DNA of 64,000 nucleotides, taken from contig CALBHX010000028.1 of assembly GCA_937892925.1 (NCBI GenBank), forward strand, positions 7,921 through 71,920. Direction: 5' to 3'. Positions 1-11,017 of the stretch are shown one piece after another (position 1 is the stretch's first letter; each line of letters opens with the position of its first letter). A program made the position numbers and the translations under genes. This DNA comes from an uncultured Lentisphaeraceae bacterium (GTDB taxonomy: Bacteria > Verrucomicrobiota > Kiritimatiellia > RFP12 > DVOR01). Below the pieces are notes generated by a model. It made no database searches. It saw only the letters and a list, made by a program, of their open reading frames with translations, and was not told where the DNA came from.

Positions 1-41
1 CCGGCAGGCGTTTCGATACTGAAATGGAAGGTATTGGCCAT
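1..41 (-). CDS. atpC: ATP synthase epsilon subunit, N-terminal fragment
   Basis: Only the first 13 codons are present; the gene runs off the left edge. It starts with ATG about 26 bases after the atpD stop, behind a GGAAG ribosome site, and reads MANTFHFSIETPA, a typical start for the epsilon beta-sandwich. Its place directly after atpD is the standard final position of the operon. In the family it is part of the F1 central stalk. The identification rests on position and this short stretch. Confidence 0.8.
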   Translation of the reverse strand, partial: MANTFHFSIETPA

Positions 42-67
42 AATTCAGCTTCCGTTGCCTGTGCACC

Positions 68-2384
<2,317 letters not shown>

Positions 2385-2390
2385 ATCCGC

Positions 2391-3923
2391 TTACTTCCTG
2401 CCGTTTTTCTGGAAGGGCGATAAGGCTTCACGCATCAACGCATCCAACAACGCCTTCAGTTCATCATCCAATTCCGGCTTCGCTGCAAACCGCTTACTGT
2501 AGGTCTGCCCCGTCAAGGAGTCTTCTATCGCAACATGAAGCGCCTTCAATGCCTCCGGGATCTGCGAAACCGACACCTGAACCAACCACTTATTCGTGCC
2601 GGCATACAACACAGCCACCTGCTCTGCGGCAGACATCGGCCGTCCCGGCATCTGGCGAATGGAATACATCAATGCCCGCCCGATGGAAAGCTGCTCCAAC
2701 GTCCCGGCGTCCAGATCCGAAGCGAAGGATGTGAACGCTTCCAACTCGCGGTATTGCGCCAACAGCACCCGAAGCGGCCCGGCCACCTTCTTCATGGCTT
2801 TAAGCTGGGCATCGCCCCCCACACGGCTAACCGAGATGCCGGGGTTGATCGCCGGCCGCTGCCCCTCGTGAAAAAGCCCTGCCTCCAGAAAGATCTGCCC
2901 ATCGGTAATGGAAATCACATTCGTTGGAATATATGCGGAGATATCATTCGCCTGCGTTTCCACAATCGGGAGCGCCGTCAGGCTGCCGCCGCCCTTTGCA
3001 TCCGAAAGCTGCGCGGCGCGTTCCAACAGGCGGCTGTGAAGATAGAAGACGTCTCCGGGATAGGCCTCACGTCCCGGCGGGCGGCGCAGCAGCAGAGACA
3101 TCTGCCGGTAAGCCTGCGCATGTTTGGTCAAGTCGTCATAAATTACGAGTGCATGTTCCCCGCGGTTCATCCAGAACTCCGCCATCGCACATCCAGCATA
3201 CGGCGCCAGATATTGAAGCGGCGCAGGCTCCGAAGCGCCGGCCAGCACAATCGTTGTATAGGCCATCGCGCCCGCATCTTCCAGCTGCTTGTAAAGTGCG
3301 GCCACTGTTGAAAGCTTTTGGCCTATGGCCACGTAGAAACAATGAACCCCCGACCCCTTCTGATTCAGAATCGCATCCACCGCAATCGTGGTCTTGCCTG
3401 TCTTTCGATCGCCGATGATCAGCTCACGCTGACCGCGGCCAATCGGCGTAAGTGCATCAATCGCCACCAACCCCGTCTGCATGGGCGTGTCTACGTTGCG
3501 GCGTTCAATAATCGAGGGCGCCGCCGCTTCAACCGGCATCTGCACCGTGGCCGCAATGCCCCCTTTGCCATCCAGAGGCCGCCCCAGCGCATCCACTACG
3601 CGCCCCGTGAGCGCTTCGCCCGCCGGCACCGACACCACACGCCCCGTTCGATGAAAGCGATCCCCTTCACGAACGTTCACATCACTGTCGAGCACCGCCA
3701 CGCCCACCACATCTTCTTCCAGATTGAGCGCCAGCCCCGCCGTGCCATTCTCCGTCTCAACCAGCTCGTTATACATCACGTGCGAAAGCCCGTCCACACG
3801 GGCAATCCCATCGCCCACACTCAATACCGTGCCAAACTCCGAGGTATCAATGGGCTTATCCACCGTCTCCATCCGCTGGCGAAGCAATGCAGAGAGTTCG
3901 TCTGGTTTCAATTGCGTCTTCAT
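2391..3923 (-). CDS. atpA: ATP synthase F1 alpha subunit
   Basis: Regulatory nucleotide-binding subunit of F1, 510 residues, full family length. The Walker A motif is GDRKTGKT (the usual alpha form is GDRQTGKT, so Gln is replaced by Lys, which is seen elsewhere). [21 protein letters not shown] sequence and the alpha C-terminal helical domain are present. The N-terminal region (residues 1-25) begins [18 protein letters not shown], typical of the helix that contacts delta. It lies 9 bases downstream of atpH. Confidence 0.98.
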   Translation of the reverse strand: MKTQLKPDELSALLRQRMETVDKPIDTSEFGTVLSVGDGIARVDGLSHVMYNELVETENGTAGLALNLEEDVVGVAVLDSDVNVREGDRFHRTGRVVSVPAGEALTGRVVDALGRPLDGKGGIAATVQMPVEAAAPSIIERRNVDTPMQTGLVAIDALTPIGRGQRELIIGDRKTGKTTIAVDAILNQKGSGVHCFYVAIGQKLSTVAALYKQLEDAGAMAYTTIVLAGASEPAPLQYLAPYAGCAMAEFWMNRGEHALVIYDDLTKHAQAYRQMSLLLRRPPGREAYPGDVFYLHSRLLERAAQLSDAKGGGSLTALPIVETQANDISAYIPTNVISITDGQIFLEAGLFHEGQRPAINPGISVSRVGGDAQLKAMKKVAGPLRVLLAQYRELEAFTSFASDLDAGTLEQLSIGRALMYSIRQMPGRPMSAAEQVAVLYAGTNKWLVQVSVSQIPEALKALHVAIEDSLTGQTYSKRFAAKPELDDELKALLDALMREALSPFQKNGRK

Positions 3924-3932
3924 GAAAAGTCC

Positions 3933-4502
3933 TCAAAACAAGCTGTTGCCCGGCTGCTCCGGCTGATGAAACGCGCGGGAAAGCCGCCGAAGCCGCCCTG
4001 TAAGCGAGCCGTCAATCTGCAAATCCCCCGCGCGGATCACCACGCCAGCCCCCAATTCCGGCGCCACGCGAATCGTAATCTCCGTTTTCGGACCATACGC
4101 TTCCCGAGCACGCGCCGTCAATAACGCGACCGTCTTCGGCGAAGGATTCGCCGCAAACTCCAACAACACAGCCCGCCGCCCCTCGGCCATATCCGCCAGC
4201 CGACGGAACACCTGCAGCACATGCGGCAGAGCCGCCATCAAACCATTTTCAGAAAGCGCCTCCAGCAACACCCGCGTCGGCCGGCTTACCGTCTCGCCCC
4301 AAAGCGCGTCCACCACCTCTCGGTGCTTAGCGCGGGGCATGCTGTGAAACGTCCGCGCCCACTCCCGAAACACCTCCGAGCCCTGCCACTGCGCCTCCAA
4401 CGCAGCGGCATCTGCCCGAACATCCTCCAGGATGCCCAACGCCTGGGCGGCCTGAACCCATGCCCGGGCATACGGGCGTGCAGCTTCCTCTTCGTTATAC
4501 AT
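3933..4502 (-). CDS. atpH: ATP synthase F1 delta subunit
   Basis: Peripheral stalk/OSCP-type subunit, 189 residues. It opens MYNEEEAARPYARAWVQAA, matching the family pattern of an early aromatic-Ala-x-Ala segment, and ends with the beta-rich segment ITIRVAPELGAGVVIRAGDLQIDGSLTGRLRRL, in which G-x-V-I-x-x-G-D-x-x-I-D-x-S is diagnostic. It lies between atpF and atpA, as in most bacteria. Confidence 0.95.
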   Translation of the reverse strand: MYNEEEAARPYARAWVQAAQALGILEDVRADAAALEAQWQGSEVFREWARTFHSMPRAKHREVVDALWGETVSRPTRVLLEALSENGLMAALPHVLQVFRRLADMAEGRRAVLLEFAANPSPKTVALLTARAREAYGPKTEITIRVAPELGAGVVIRAGDLQIDGSLTGRLRRLSRAFHQPEQPGNSLF

Positions 4503-4513
4503 AGCCCTGTCGC

Positions 4514-5053
4514 TTATCGAAAGTTTACAGCCGCGGCGATACGATCCTGATAAGCCTGCCGCTGCGCTTCGGTGAGCATCCCCGGCAGCAGGGTTTCCAA
4601 TGCGTGCGCAATTTCTCCGCCCGCCTGTTCACCCAGCTTTTTAAGCGTGGCCTCCCGTTCATCCGCCAGCGCCTCTTCGGCAGCCTGCCTGCGCACGGCC
4701 AGCGCCTCGCGCGCGGCCGTTTCCATCTCAGCCACATGGGCTCGTGCTGCCGCTGCCTGGGCATCCGCCTGCGCACGCGCCTTCTGCTCGGCAGCAGCCA
4801 AAGTCTGCGCGGCTGCGGCATCGGCATCGGCAGCCGCCTTCCGCGCCTGCTCAGCATGCGCCAGCGAGTCGCGGATTTCGCCCTCACGTGCCTCCAACGC
4901 CGCCAAAAGCGGCCGCCACAGAAGTTTGGCCAGAACAATCGCCGCCACGGCGAAAGCCACCCACGTCAGCAGCATCACCTGCGCGTCAAACCCGCGCGGC
5001 GACACATCGCCCGGCGCCACCGGCTGTTCGGTCGTTGCCTGAACGTCCGCCAT
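4514..5053 (-). CDS. atpF: ATP synthase F0 b subunit
   Basis: Membrane-anchored peripheral stalk subunit, 179 residues. One transmembrane helix lies at roughly residues 27-50 (VMLLTWVAFAVAAIVLAKLLW). A long Ala/Glu/Lys/Gln-rich coiled coil follows, beginning LLAALEAREGEIRDSLAHAE. The extra 25 polar N-terminal residues before the helix are somewhat longer than in the E. coli protein. The gene sits between atpE and atpH with short gaps. Its strong Ala bias in the helix produces long false reading frames on the other strand. Confidence 0.95.
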   Translation of the reverse strand: MADVQATTEQPVAPGDVSPRGFDAQVMLLTWVAFAVAAIVLAKLLWRPLLAALEAREGEIRDSLAHAEQARKAAADADAAAAQTLAAAEQKARAQADAQAAAARAHVAEMETAAREALAVRRQAAEEALADEREATLKKLGEQAGGEIAHALETLLPGMLTEAQRQAYQDRIAAAVNFR

Positions 5054-5066
5054 CGATCACCCGCCG

Positions 5067-5258
5067 TTACTTCAACAGACAGACCACCACCGCAAACAGT
5101 GCCACACCTTCAATCAGTGCGCCAGCAATGATCATCGACGTCTGCAGTTTGCCGGCTACCTCCGGCTGGCGCGCCATACCCGTGAGTGCCGCACACGCCA
5201 ACGCGCCAATGCCGATTGCCGCCCCAAGAACTGCCAGCCCTGCTCCGATCGGTCCCAT
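5067..5258 (-). CDS. atpE: ATP synthase F0 c subunit (proteolipid)
   Basis: c-ring subunit, only 63 residues, shorter than the usual 70-80. Two transmembrane helices are visible. The first is Gly/Ala rich (GLAVLGAAIGIGALACAAL), the loop is ARQPE, and the second carries the ion-binding carboxylate in GALIEGVALFAVVV (Glu about residue 50). The residue after that Glu is Gly rather than Ser/Thr, and no Gln is seen in the helix-1 position used by sodium-binding rings. Proton coupling is therefore the more likely reading (inference). Confidence 0.95.
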   Translation of the reverse strand: MGPIGAGLAVLGAAIGIGALACAALTGMARQPEVAGKLQTSMIIAGALIEGVALFAVVVCLLK

Positions 5259-5276
5259 AATGACTCCTTGTCTTGA

Positions 5277-6068
5277 TCAGTGTTGGGGATGAACCATCAT
5301 CCCGATGAATATGGCCGAAAGCGTCGTAAACACATACGCCTGCAAACAGGCCACAAAAACCTCAAAGAGGTAAAGCGCCACAGCCACCGCCAGCGAAGGC
5401 AGTGCGAAAACACCCAGAATCGCCGTCAACGATGCCATGGCATACAGCACCACATGCCCCCCCAGCATGTTTGCAAAGAGACGCATCGCTAACGCAAACG
5501 TCCGCGCCAGGAGCGACACCACCTCCATCGCAAACATAATCGGGCGCATCGGCCCGGGCAGACCGCCCGGCAGCAACGCATGAATCAACGCCCGCCCGCC
5601 GCCCTGCCGCAGCGTAGCGAAAATCGACATCCCCAGAAAAATGGTCGCGAATCCGGCCGTTACACTCACATTCCCCGTGGCACACGTAAAAAGCGGAATC
5701 AGCCCCAGCAGGTTGCACAACAGAATAAAGAGGAAAATCGAGCAGAAAAACGGCACAAACCGCCGCCCATACGCCGCTCCTCCGAAGTTCGGGTAAACGA
5801 TATCATCCCGGATAAAGCGCAGATACTGCTCCAGCGCCACCCCAAGCCGCTGCGGCACCCGCCCAATCCACCTGCGCCCGAACCAGGCCAGCGCACACGA
5901 CAACAGCGACACCAACACCAACATCGTGGCATCAAAGTGGAAGATCGCCAGCACATCGTGCCCCAGTGCCACCAGCCAATCCCGATGCGTCAGCGCATCC
6001 AGCGTGCCCCAATGGTGCAGCACGTGATGATTCACGTAATTCAGAAACGCATCGAGTTTGTCGCCCAT
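5277..6068 (-). CDS. atpB: ATP synthase F0 a subunit
   Basis: Proton-channel subunit, 263 residues, polytopic membrane protein. The segment RTFALAMRLFANMLGGHVV contains the essential Arg and the conserved N-x-x-x-G-H motif, and the C-terminal helix LFEVFVACLQAYVFTTL has the conserved Gln/Glu region. It is the first gene of the operon; no atpI is seen upstream. A GAGGT ribosome site lies 6 bases before the ATG. Confidence 0.97.
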   Translation of the reverse strand: MGDKLDAFLNYVNHHVLHHWGTLDALTHRDWLVALGHDVLAIFHFDATMLVLVSLLSCALAWFGRRWIGRVPQRLGVALEQYLRFIRDDIVYPNFGGAAYGRRFVPFFCSIFLFILLCNLLGLIPLFTCATGNVSVTAGFATIFLGMSIFATLRQGGGRALIHALLPGGLPGPMRPIMFAMEVVSLLARTFALAMRLFANMLGGHVVLYAMASLTAILGVFALPSLAVAVALYLFEVFVACLQAYVFTTLSAIFIGMMVHPQH

Positions 6069-6095
6069 ACTCTGACCTCAAACGAATGACGCCAC

Positions 6096-6124
6096 AGTAT
6101 ACGCCTCCAGGCAGGGCGCGTCAA
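6096..6124 (-). promoter_or_regulatory. sigma-70 promoter of the atp operon
   Basis: On the minus strand TTGACG is followed by a 17-base spacer and TATACT. Transcription should begin about 20 bases before the atpB start. The match to consensus is strong and suits a highly expressed operon. Confidence 0.85.
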
Positions 6125-6634
6125 GCCATACTTACCGCGCGGTATGCAGAAAACACCCCATCGCACACCCTGCCCCTGCAAGACAGAACGAAGCGAGTGA
6201 ACTACGGCGTACAAGCACATCACACCAAGCACGCCAACATCCATGAGCCACCACGCCCACCGCGGCCTTGAGGAGATAACCGCACGATCACCCGTTCAGT
6301 TGAGAGGAAACAACCCCTCCTTTCGCAGACTGGAGATCAAATACCTTTCAGCCTTGGCAAACACGTACAAAAAGCGGCCGCTTCTACCGGCAGGCAAGTT
6401 TTCTTCCGAAGCGGAGGCAAAACCAACCCGCCCCGAGCACGAGACAAAGCCGGGGCGGGTTTACCTTAAACTAGGGCGGCCTCGAAAGCCCGCAGCCCGG
6501 CCGTCTCTGCCCACGCTCCCTCAGGTCTTCTTCCTGCTCACCTTCCGTGCACCTAAAACCCCCAAATTTAGCCGTGTACACCGCTCACCTATCCTGTTAT
6601 CGGCCTTCTCCTTCACAGAAAACTCCACAGCGGA
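6125..6634. repeat. Intergenic stretch with a GC-rich inverted repeat
   Basis: No gene is supported here. An 11-bp perfect inverted repeat (AACCCGCCCCG at 6425-6435 with its complement at 6451-6461) could form a stable hairpin. The same 11-mer recurs in two other intergenic regions (14341-14351, and 38286-38296 plus 38308-38318), which suggests a small dispersed intergenic element. The rest of the stretch shows no recognisable signal. Confidence 0.5.
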
Positions 6635-6664
6635 TTGACAACTCCCATACAGCAGAACTATACT
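6635..6664 (+). promoter_or_regulatory. sigma-70 promoter of the lipoprotein gene
   Basis: TTGACA, an 18-base spacer and TATACT precede the lipoprotein gene; the start point should lie near 6671, about 30 bases before the ATG. The near-perfect hexamers make this convincing. It also explains why the longer reading frame that begins inside it is not the true start. Confidence 0.85.
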
Positions 6665-6700
6665 CGCCGTGTTACTAACGTGCGAAGAGGAGGCCTTCCG

Positions 6701-7111
6701 ATGATGACAAAAACATTGGGTATAGGGTTCATGACGTTAGTGCTGCTAACCGCCGGATGTGCGGCCAAACTTCCCCAGCCGATTGCGGAGCCGTCCGGCT
6801 CCTTTGTCTTTGCCGCGGCAACAGCGTCCGATATTCGGCAGGCCATTCTGCGCGCCGTAGCGGGCACGCCGTGGCAGATTGAAGACGCATCCGATCCGGG
6901 AGAAATTGTAGTGAAGCTGGTGCGCGCCAACAGCGAGCGTATGGTCAAAGCCAAGATTCTCTACACCGCCGCCTCTTACCGCATCTGTTTTGTGGACGCT
7001 GCCGACATGGATTATGACCCCAAAGAGCGCACCATCTCACGAAAGTATAACCAGTGGATCCGCAATCTTGAAAAGCAGATCCGCCTCTCTCTCACGACTC
7101 CGGCACGCTAA
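6701..7111 (+). CDS. Small putative lipoprotein
   Basis: Unrecognised 136-residue protein. It starts at the ATG-ATG at 6701, placed 7 bases after an AGAGGAGG ribosome site; earlier in-frame codons overlap the promoter. Residues 1-20 form a lipoprotein signal (MMTKTLGIGFMTLVLLTAGC) with lipobox LTAGC, so Cys20 should be lipidated. The mature part is soluble and mixed alpha/beta, with SDIRQAILRAVAGTPWQIED and a C-terminal basic helix containing KYNQWIRNLEKQIR. It stands alone between the atp operon and a palindromic terminator-like site. Function unknown. Confidence 0.8.
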   Translation: MMTKTLGIGFMTLVLLTAGCAAKLPQPIAEPSGSFVFAAATASDIRQAILRAVAGTPWQIEDASDPGEIVVKLVRANSERMVKAKILYTAASYRICFVDAADMDYDPKERTISRKYNQWIRNLEKQIRLSLTTPAR

Positions 7112-7114
7112 CGT

Positions 7115-7134
7115 GGAGCCCCCCGGGGGGCTCC
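7115..7134. terminator. Perfect 20-bp palindrome, possible terminator
   Basis: A perfect GC palindrome (GGAGCCCCCC and its complement, no loop) lies 4 bases after the lipoprotein stop and between convergent genes. There is no adjacent T-run (a T5 occurs about 15 bases later), so terminator function is inferred from position and stem strength. Confidence 0.55.
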
Positions 7135-7181
7135 AACCGGGGCGCATTACTGTTTTTGATATAAGCTCTGCCAAACCCTCC

Positions 7182-8387
7182 TCAAGCGTGGGGGAGGCGG
7201 CAGAGCCCAGGGGTTTGATCGTAATCAACGCTGAGAGGAATGAAGCGCTGGGTATATTGCTTCAAGAAATACTGATCTGTCATGCCGGCAATAAAATCAG
7301 CGACAATTCGTTCATTCGAAGTGGTTTTGATATAGCTTTCAGGAAGGCGGGCCACGAAATCGTCAAAGACCGGGCTTGAATCGCGGCCAGTCTCCAGATC
7401 GTCCAAATAGGCAGCAAAGAGCTGACGGACCATGGCATCGAACTTCTTCCGCTGCGCCAAAATAAAGGAGCAGTGATAAATCCGCTCATAGTTGAAAGCC
7501 TTCATGGAGCGAAAAGCGGAAAACACATGATCTGAGAACGCAATCATGCCCCTGCCGTAACTCTGCTGAATCACATCAGAGCAGAGGGTATTGACCATGT
7601 CGCGATTCGTATCGCCAAGAACGCGGCGGATATTGATAGGCAAATCGGAAGCAGCAATGATCTGCAGGGTTACAGCGTCCTCAAAGTCTTTACCCAGATA
7701 AGCAATCATATCCGCCACACGCACCACACAGCCCTCTAAGGTAGAAGGGAAGACTGTTTTATCGGCGCCGGGCTCCTGAAAGCAGCGTTTCAGATTGGCC
7801 TCAAGCGTTTCCCAGGTAAGATGGGCAGGATTATAGGTGTAGCACGCCTGTTCCTGCTCGCCATTATGCCCCAGAATTCCATCCAGCACCGGAAGCGTGA
7901 GATCGCACCCCTGCCCGTCATGTTCGAGATACTGGAGCACGCGGACGGACTGTGCGTTATGAACAAACGTGCCGGCATGGCATTCCTGAAGCAATTTCCC
8001 AAGAATGTGTTCCCCGGCGTGGCCGAAAGGCGTATGCCCGATATCATGGCCGACAGCAATCGCTTCAATCAAATCTTCATTGAGCCGCAGGCAACGGCCA
8101 ATCGTGCGGGCAATGCGGGAGACCATCTGTACGTGAAGCGAACGGCGCGTGATATGATCGTTTTTAATCTGGAAAAAGACTTGAGTCTTATCCATGTAAC
8201 GCGCATAGGCATGCGAATGAATGATCCGGTCGGTATCATGCGCAAAGGGTGAACGGAAGTCATTCGGCGAAGGGCTGCTGGTAGAGCGGCGAATCGCCCC
8301 GCGGCTGTGAAACGCGTAGTTCGGATCGAGCGACTCAGCCTCAATCCGGTCGCGCTCCCGAGTGATTTGTTCTAAGAAGTCTTCCAT
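7182..8387 (-). CDS. HD-domain deoxynucleoside triphosphate triphosphohydrolase-like protein
   Basis: dGTPase-family enzyme of 401 residues, expected to cleave dNTPs to deoxynucleosides and triphosphate. The HD metal site is visible as AIAVGHDIGHTPFGHAGE (about residues 110-127). Upstream is the family pattern SPFAHDTDRIIHSHAYARYMDKTQVFFQ, with the H-S-x-A-Y/F-R-x-M/L-x-x-K-T-Q-V core. A GGAAGGG ribosome site precedes the ATG. It lies 68 bases downstream of the heparinase-like gene on the same strand. Whether it prefers dGTP cannot be told from sequence, so the symbol dgt is not assigned. Confidence 0.88.
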   Translation of the reverse strand: MEDFLEQITRERDRIEAESLDPNYAFHSRGAIRRSTSSPSPNDFRSPFAHDTDRIIHSHAYARYMDKTQVFFQIKNDHITRRSLHVQMVSRIARTIGRCLRLNEDLIEAIAVGHDIGHTPFGHAGEHILGKLLQECHAGTFVHNAQSVRVLQYLEHDGQGCDLTLPVLDGILGHNGEQEQACYTYNPAHLTWETLEANLKRCFQEPGADKTVFPSTLEGCVVRVADMIAYLGKDFEDAVTLQIIAASDLPINIRRVLGDTNRDMVNTLCSDVIQQSYGRGMIAFSDHVFSAFRSMKAFNYERIYHCSFILAQRKKFDAMVRQLFAAYLDDLETGRDSSPVFDDFVARLPESYIKTTSNERIVADFIAGMTDQYFLKQYTQRFIPLSVDYDQTPGLCRLPHA

Positions 8388-8455
8388 TGTTACGCCCTTC
8401 CCACACGGCCCGGAAGGAACCCCGGACGAGCGGCACTATAGCATAAGTCGGGCGC

Positions 8456-10366
8456 TTACGGCGCAGCGTCGGAAGAAGCCGGCCGGAGGCGTACAGAAAT
8501 GAACCCTTCCGCAGCGGGCGCCTGAAGAGCAAAGGCCCAGCGATGCGGCGTGAGCCCGGCAAAGGCTCTTCCCGGCGCCCGCTCCGGGATGCCGTCTTCG
8601 GGCAAGTTCCAATCCATCCACGCACAGGGGCGCTCAATATGCGGTTCCCCGTGAATGGCAGCCTTCGAGAAAGCCATCGCGGCGGAAGCCTTCACCTCAG
8701 CTTCAAGCGCCTTTCCCCGGAACGTCACACGGAAGCAATCGGCTCCGGCTGGGGAACAGGTTCCCCAGCCAACCAGCGCTGTTTCAAACGTGCACGGTTC
8801 CGAAAAAACAAATCGATCGGTAATGGTCAAAGCTGGGTACGCAGGTTCCCAAACAACCTCACGGGTCAGCTTCCGGAGCTTGGACAGCCGGTAGGCCGGC
8901 GCGAGATCAAGCACCAGGCGAAAGCCGCCCTCCTCCCCGAAAGCCGATTCCAAAACCCGGGCGCTTGTGCCGCGCCCAGCAGATTGCAGCGTGCCATCCG
9001 GGCGCGGCACGGCATGACCAAACGAGTTCAGAAGCTCACTGGTATAACGGGCTCCGCTGAATGTTTTGGCAGAGTATGACTCACCGCCCAGATCGGCCAA
9101 CACGCCCACCCCCTCAACCGCCACGCCAAAGACGCCCACGTCATTGTGATTGTGTGGAGCATCGTTGTTCCCGCCAACCACAAAGAAGGCCATACCCGGG
9201 GCACGGCCAATTGCCAGCTGCGTTTGCGGGAGCCATGTAACCGCCGGCAGCGAAGCCGCCGCGCCTAAGTTTTCCGAGACCTCAAAGAGGAAGGCATGCG
9301 GAAATGGCAGCGACCCATCGAAAACAAACGGGCTCGGATCAGGCTCCCCAAGCCGCCGCGCCAGAAAGTTCGCCAACCGGGCATCGGCCGCCATATCCGC
9401 CGCACAGTCGGCCAGGGCGGGATAAGCCGAGCCGCACAGCCGCAGGCGCGGCGTGGTGAGCGCGGGAGCCCGCGCCTCCGGCCACAGCAGCCAATCTTCC
9501 TGCCCAGAAGTACTCCGGCGAACCAGCTCGGCCAGGGCGGCAAAGTTCCCAAAGCCATAGTTCCAGTAAGCGATGCCTTCCGGCGTCCACCCCTCAGCCG
9601 TAAAGCCGTGCAAATAGCGGCGAACATGCGCCTTGGCCGCCGCCACCGTTTCCGCACGCTCTACTGCGCTCACGCCCGGCAGCGCCAAGACGGCTCCAAC
9701 CACGCCTGCATGGCAAACGGGATTCCAATTCCCCAGCGAGTTCGCCCACCAGGCAAACGCATTTTTCCGCACCATGGCCAGATACGGATCAATCGCCCGT
9801 GCACGCACGGCGGCTGCAGTCTTAGCACGGGTTTTGGGCGGAAGAGCTTCCCCAAAAGCCGCCACCAGCTCGGCCATCTGCCAGGCACGGTGCGCAGAAG
9901 CCAAATCAATCTCTACTTTCCGTCCTTCCAGATTGGCCAATGTGCGATCATGAGCACAGAGCACCCATGTTGGGCTCTCGCACAAAGTCTCCATCCCCTC
10001 CGCCAGCGGTTTGAGGAAACGCCCCTTCCCCTCGATCAGCTCCCCGTAAGCCAAGGCAAAGACCCGCACCCAACGGGCATTATTTGCGGCCTCAAAACTC
10101 CACCGTTCACCGGTTTTTCGAAAATCCAGGAAGGCCGTGCGCGGAAACGGCGGCATCGGTTTTTCAGCGGCCTGTTCCGCCCGCCGGACAACCTCGGCAA
10201 CCGGCACTCTGGCATTCGCAGCCAGCCGCCGCCAAACCTCACGCGCCCCATATGCCGGGAGCAGCCGCACCGGCTGACAAACCAAAGTCTCGGATGCCTC
10301 CGCCTGAAGCGTCAACACCGCCAGACATGCCAAAACACTCATTAAAAACGCTCGAAACAAGACCAT
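8456..10366 (-). CDS. Heparinase II/III-family polysaccharide lyase-like secreted protein
   Basis: A secreted 636-residue protein. The start at 10366 (MVLFRAFLMSVLACLAVL, signal peptide to about residue 25) is preceded by GGAGGAAG. An earlier in-frame codon lacks such a site. The N-terminal half is alpha-helical (toroid type), with ANSLGNWNPVCHAGVVGAVLAL near residue 210. The C-terminal half contains NNDAPHNHNDVGVFGV followed by a beta-rich domain; the HNHND motif with LADLGGESYSAKTFSGARY is characteristic of heparinase II/III catalytic/metal sites. Substrate is unknown; uronic-acid glycans are a family-level guess. Confidence 0.8.
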   Translation of the reverse strand: MVLFRAFLMSVLACLAVLTLQAEASETLVCQPVRLLPAYGAREVWRRLAANARVPVAEVVRRAEQAAEKPMPPFPRTAFLDFRKTGERWSFEAANNARWVRVFALAYGELIEGKGRFLKPLAEGMETLCESPTWVLCAHDRTLANLEGRKVEIDLASAHRAWQMAELVAAFGEALPPKTRAKTAAAVRARAIDPYLAMVRKNAFAWWANSLGNWNPVCHAGVVGAVLALPGVSAVERAETVAAAKAHVRRYLHGFTAEGWTPEGIAYWNYGFGNFAALAELVRRSTSGQEDWLLWPEARAPALTTPRLRLCGSAYPALADCAADMAADARLANFLARRLGEPDPSPFVFDGSLPFPHAFLFEVSENLGAAASLPAVTWLPQTQLAIGRAPGMAFFVVGGNNDAPHNHNDVGVFGVAVEGVGVLADLGGESYSAKTFSGARYTSELLNSFGHAVPRPDGTLQSAGRGTSARVLESAFGEEGGFRLVLDLAPAYRLSKLRKLTREVVWEPAYPALTITDRFVFSEPCTFETALVGWGTCSPAGADCFRVTFRGKALEAEVKASAAMAFSKAAIHGEPHIERPCAWMDWNLPEDGIPERAPGRAFAGLTPHRWAFALQAPAAEGFISVRLRPASSDAAP

Positions 10367-11017
10367 CTGTTTCTTCCTCCAAAAAAGGGGCACCCCATGA
10401 ACGTTCAAACACCGAGCTCCCGCCCCACATCGAAACCATTCACTGAGGCCACTTTTTCCACCTTAAACCATACATCGAATAGCCCCACAAAACCACCCCT
10501 TAAACGACCGTTTTCCGCTACTGGATACTCCGGCACGCACAGTCTTCTCCCTCAGGCCGAGCAAATGATCCGCCGCCCGCGTGAATTAGATTTTTCATCA
10601 CAGCTGCGTTCTTACCTGTAGGACGAGTCTCATCATAAATAGACACTCGTGCACACCGTGCCGGACAGAAGTTCGGAAAGCTGGGTGCGCTCCTGAGGAA
10701 GAAGGTTTCGCCCACGTCACCTTCCGTTTCGTGCATGAGACCTTTGCCGCCAAAAGATAAACACGGCCCCCGGACAACACACAGCGTCAATCCACCCCAG
10801 ATTCTTCGATCCCGGGACGGGTTGACGCAACGTCGGAGCAGGTTCAACATCATACCGTCTCAGCTTTCCAAAAACACGTTCACGCAAATAGAAGCCCTGC
10901 ATCCGAAAATCTATATAACCCACTTTCTTATGATTTCCTCATCAACCGCAAACAGAATGTATGCTACACTTTCGAGCAGGTTAGGCGAATGGTTCGCCGT
11001 ATGGAGGTAAAAACAAC
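10367..11017. other. Intergenic region, no gene seen
   Basis: About 650 bases between divergent genes. Only short frames of unlikely composition occur. A TATGCT at 10960 could be part of a promoter for the phosphatase gene, but no convincing -35 element was found. No RNA gene was recognised. Confidence 0.5.

Noticed and set aside
5067..5258. Sodium-dependent c-ring
   Set aside because: The residue after the carboxylate is Gly rather than Ser/Thr and the helix-1 Gln is missing, which argues for protons.
4572..5292. Long rightward open frames across atpF and atpE
   Set aside because: They mirror the Ala-rich coiled coil of atpF and have no ribosome site or protein-like order.
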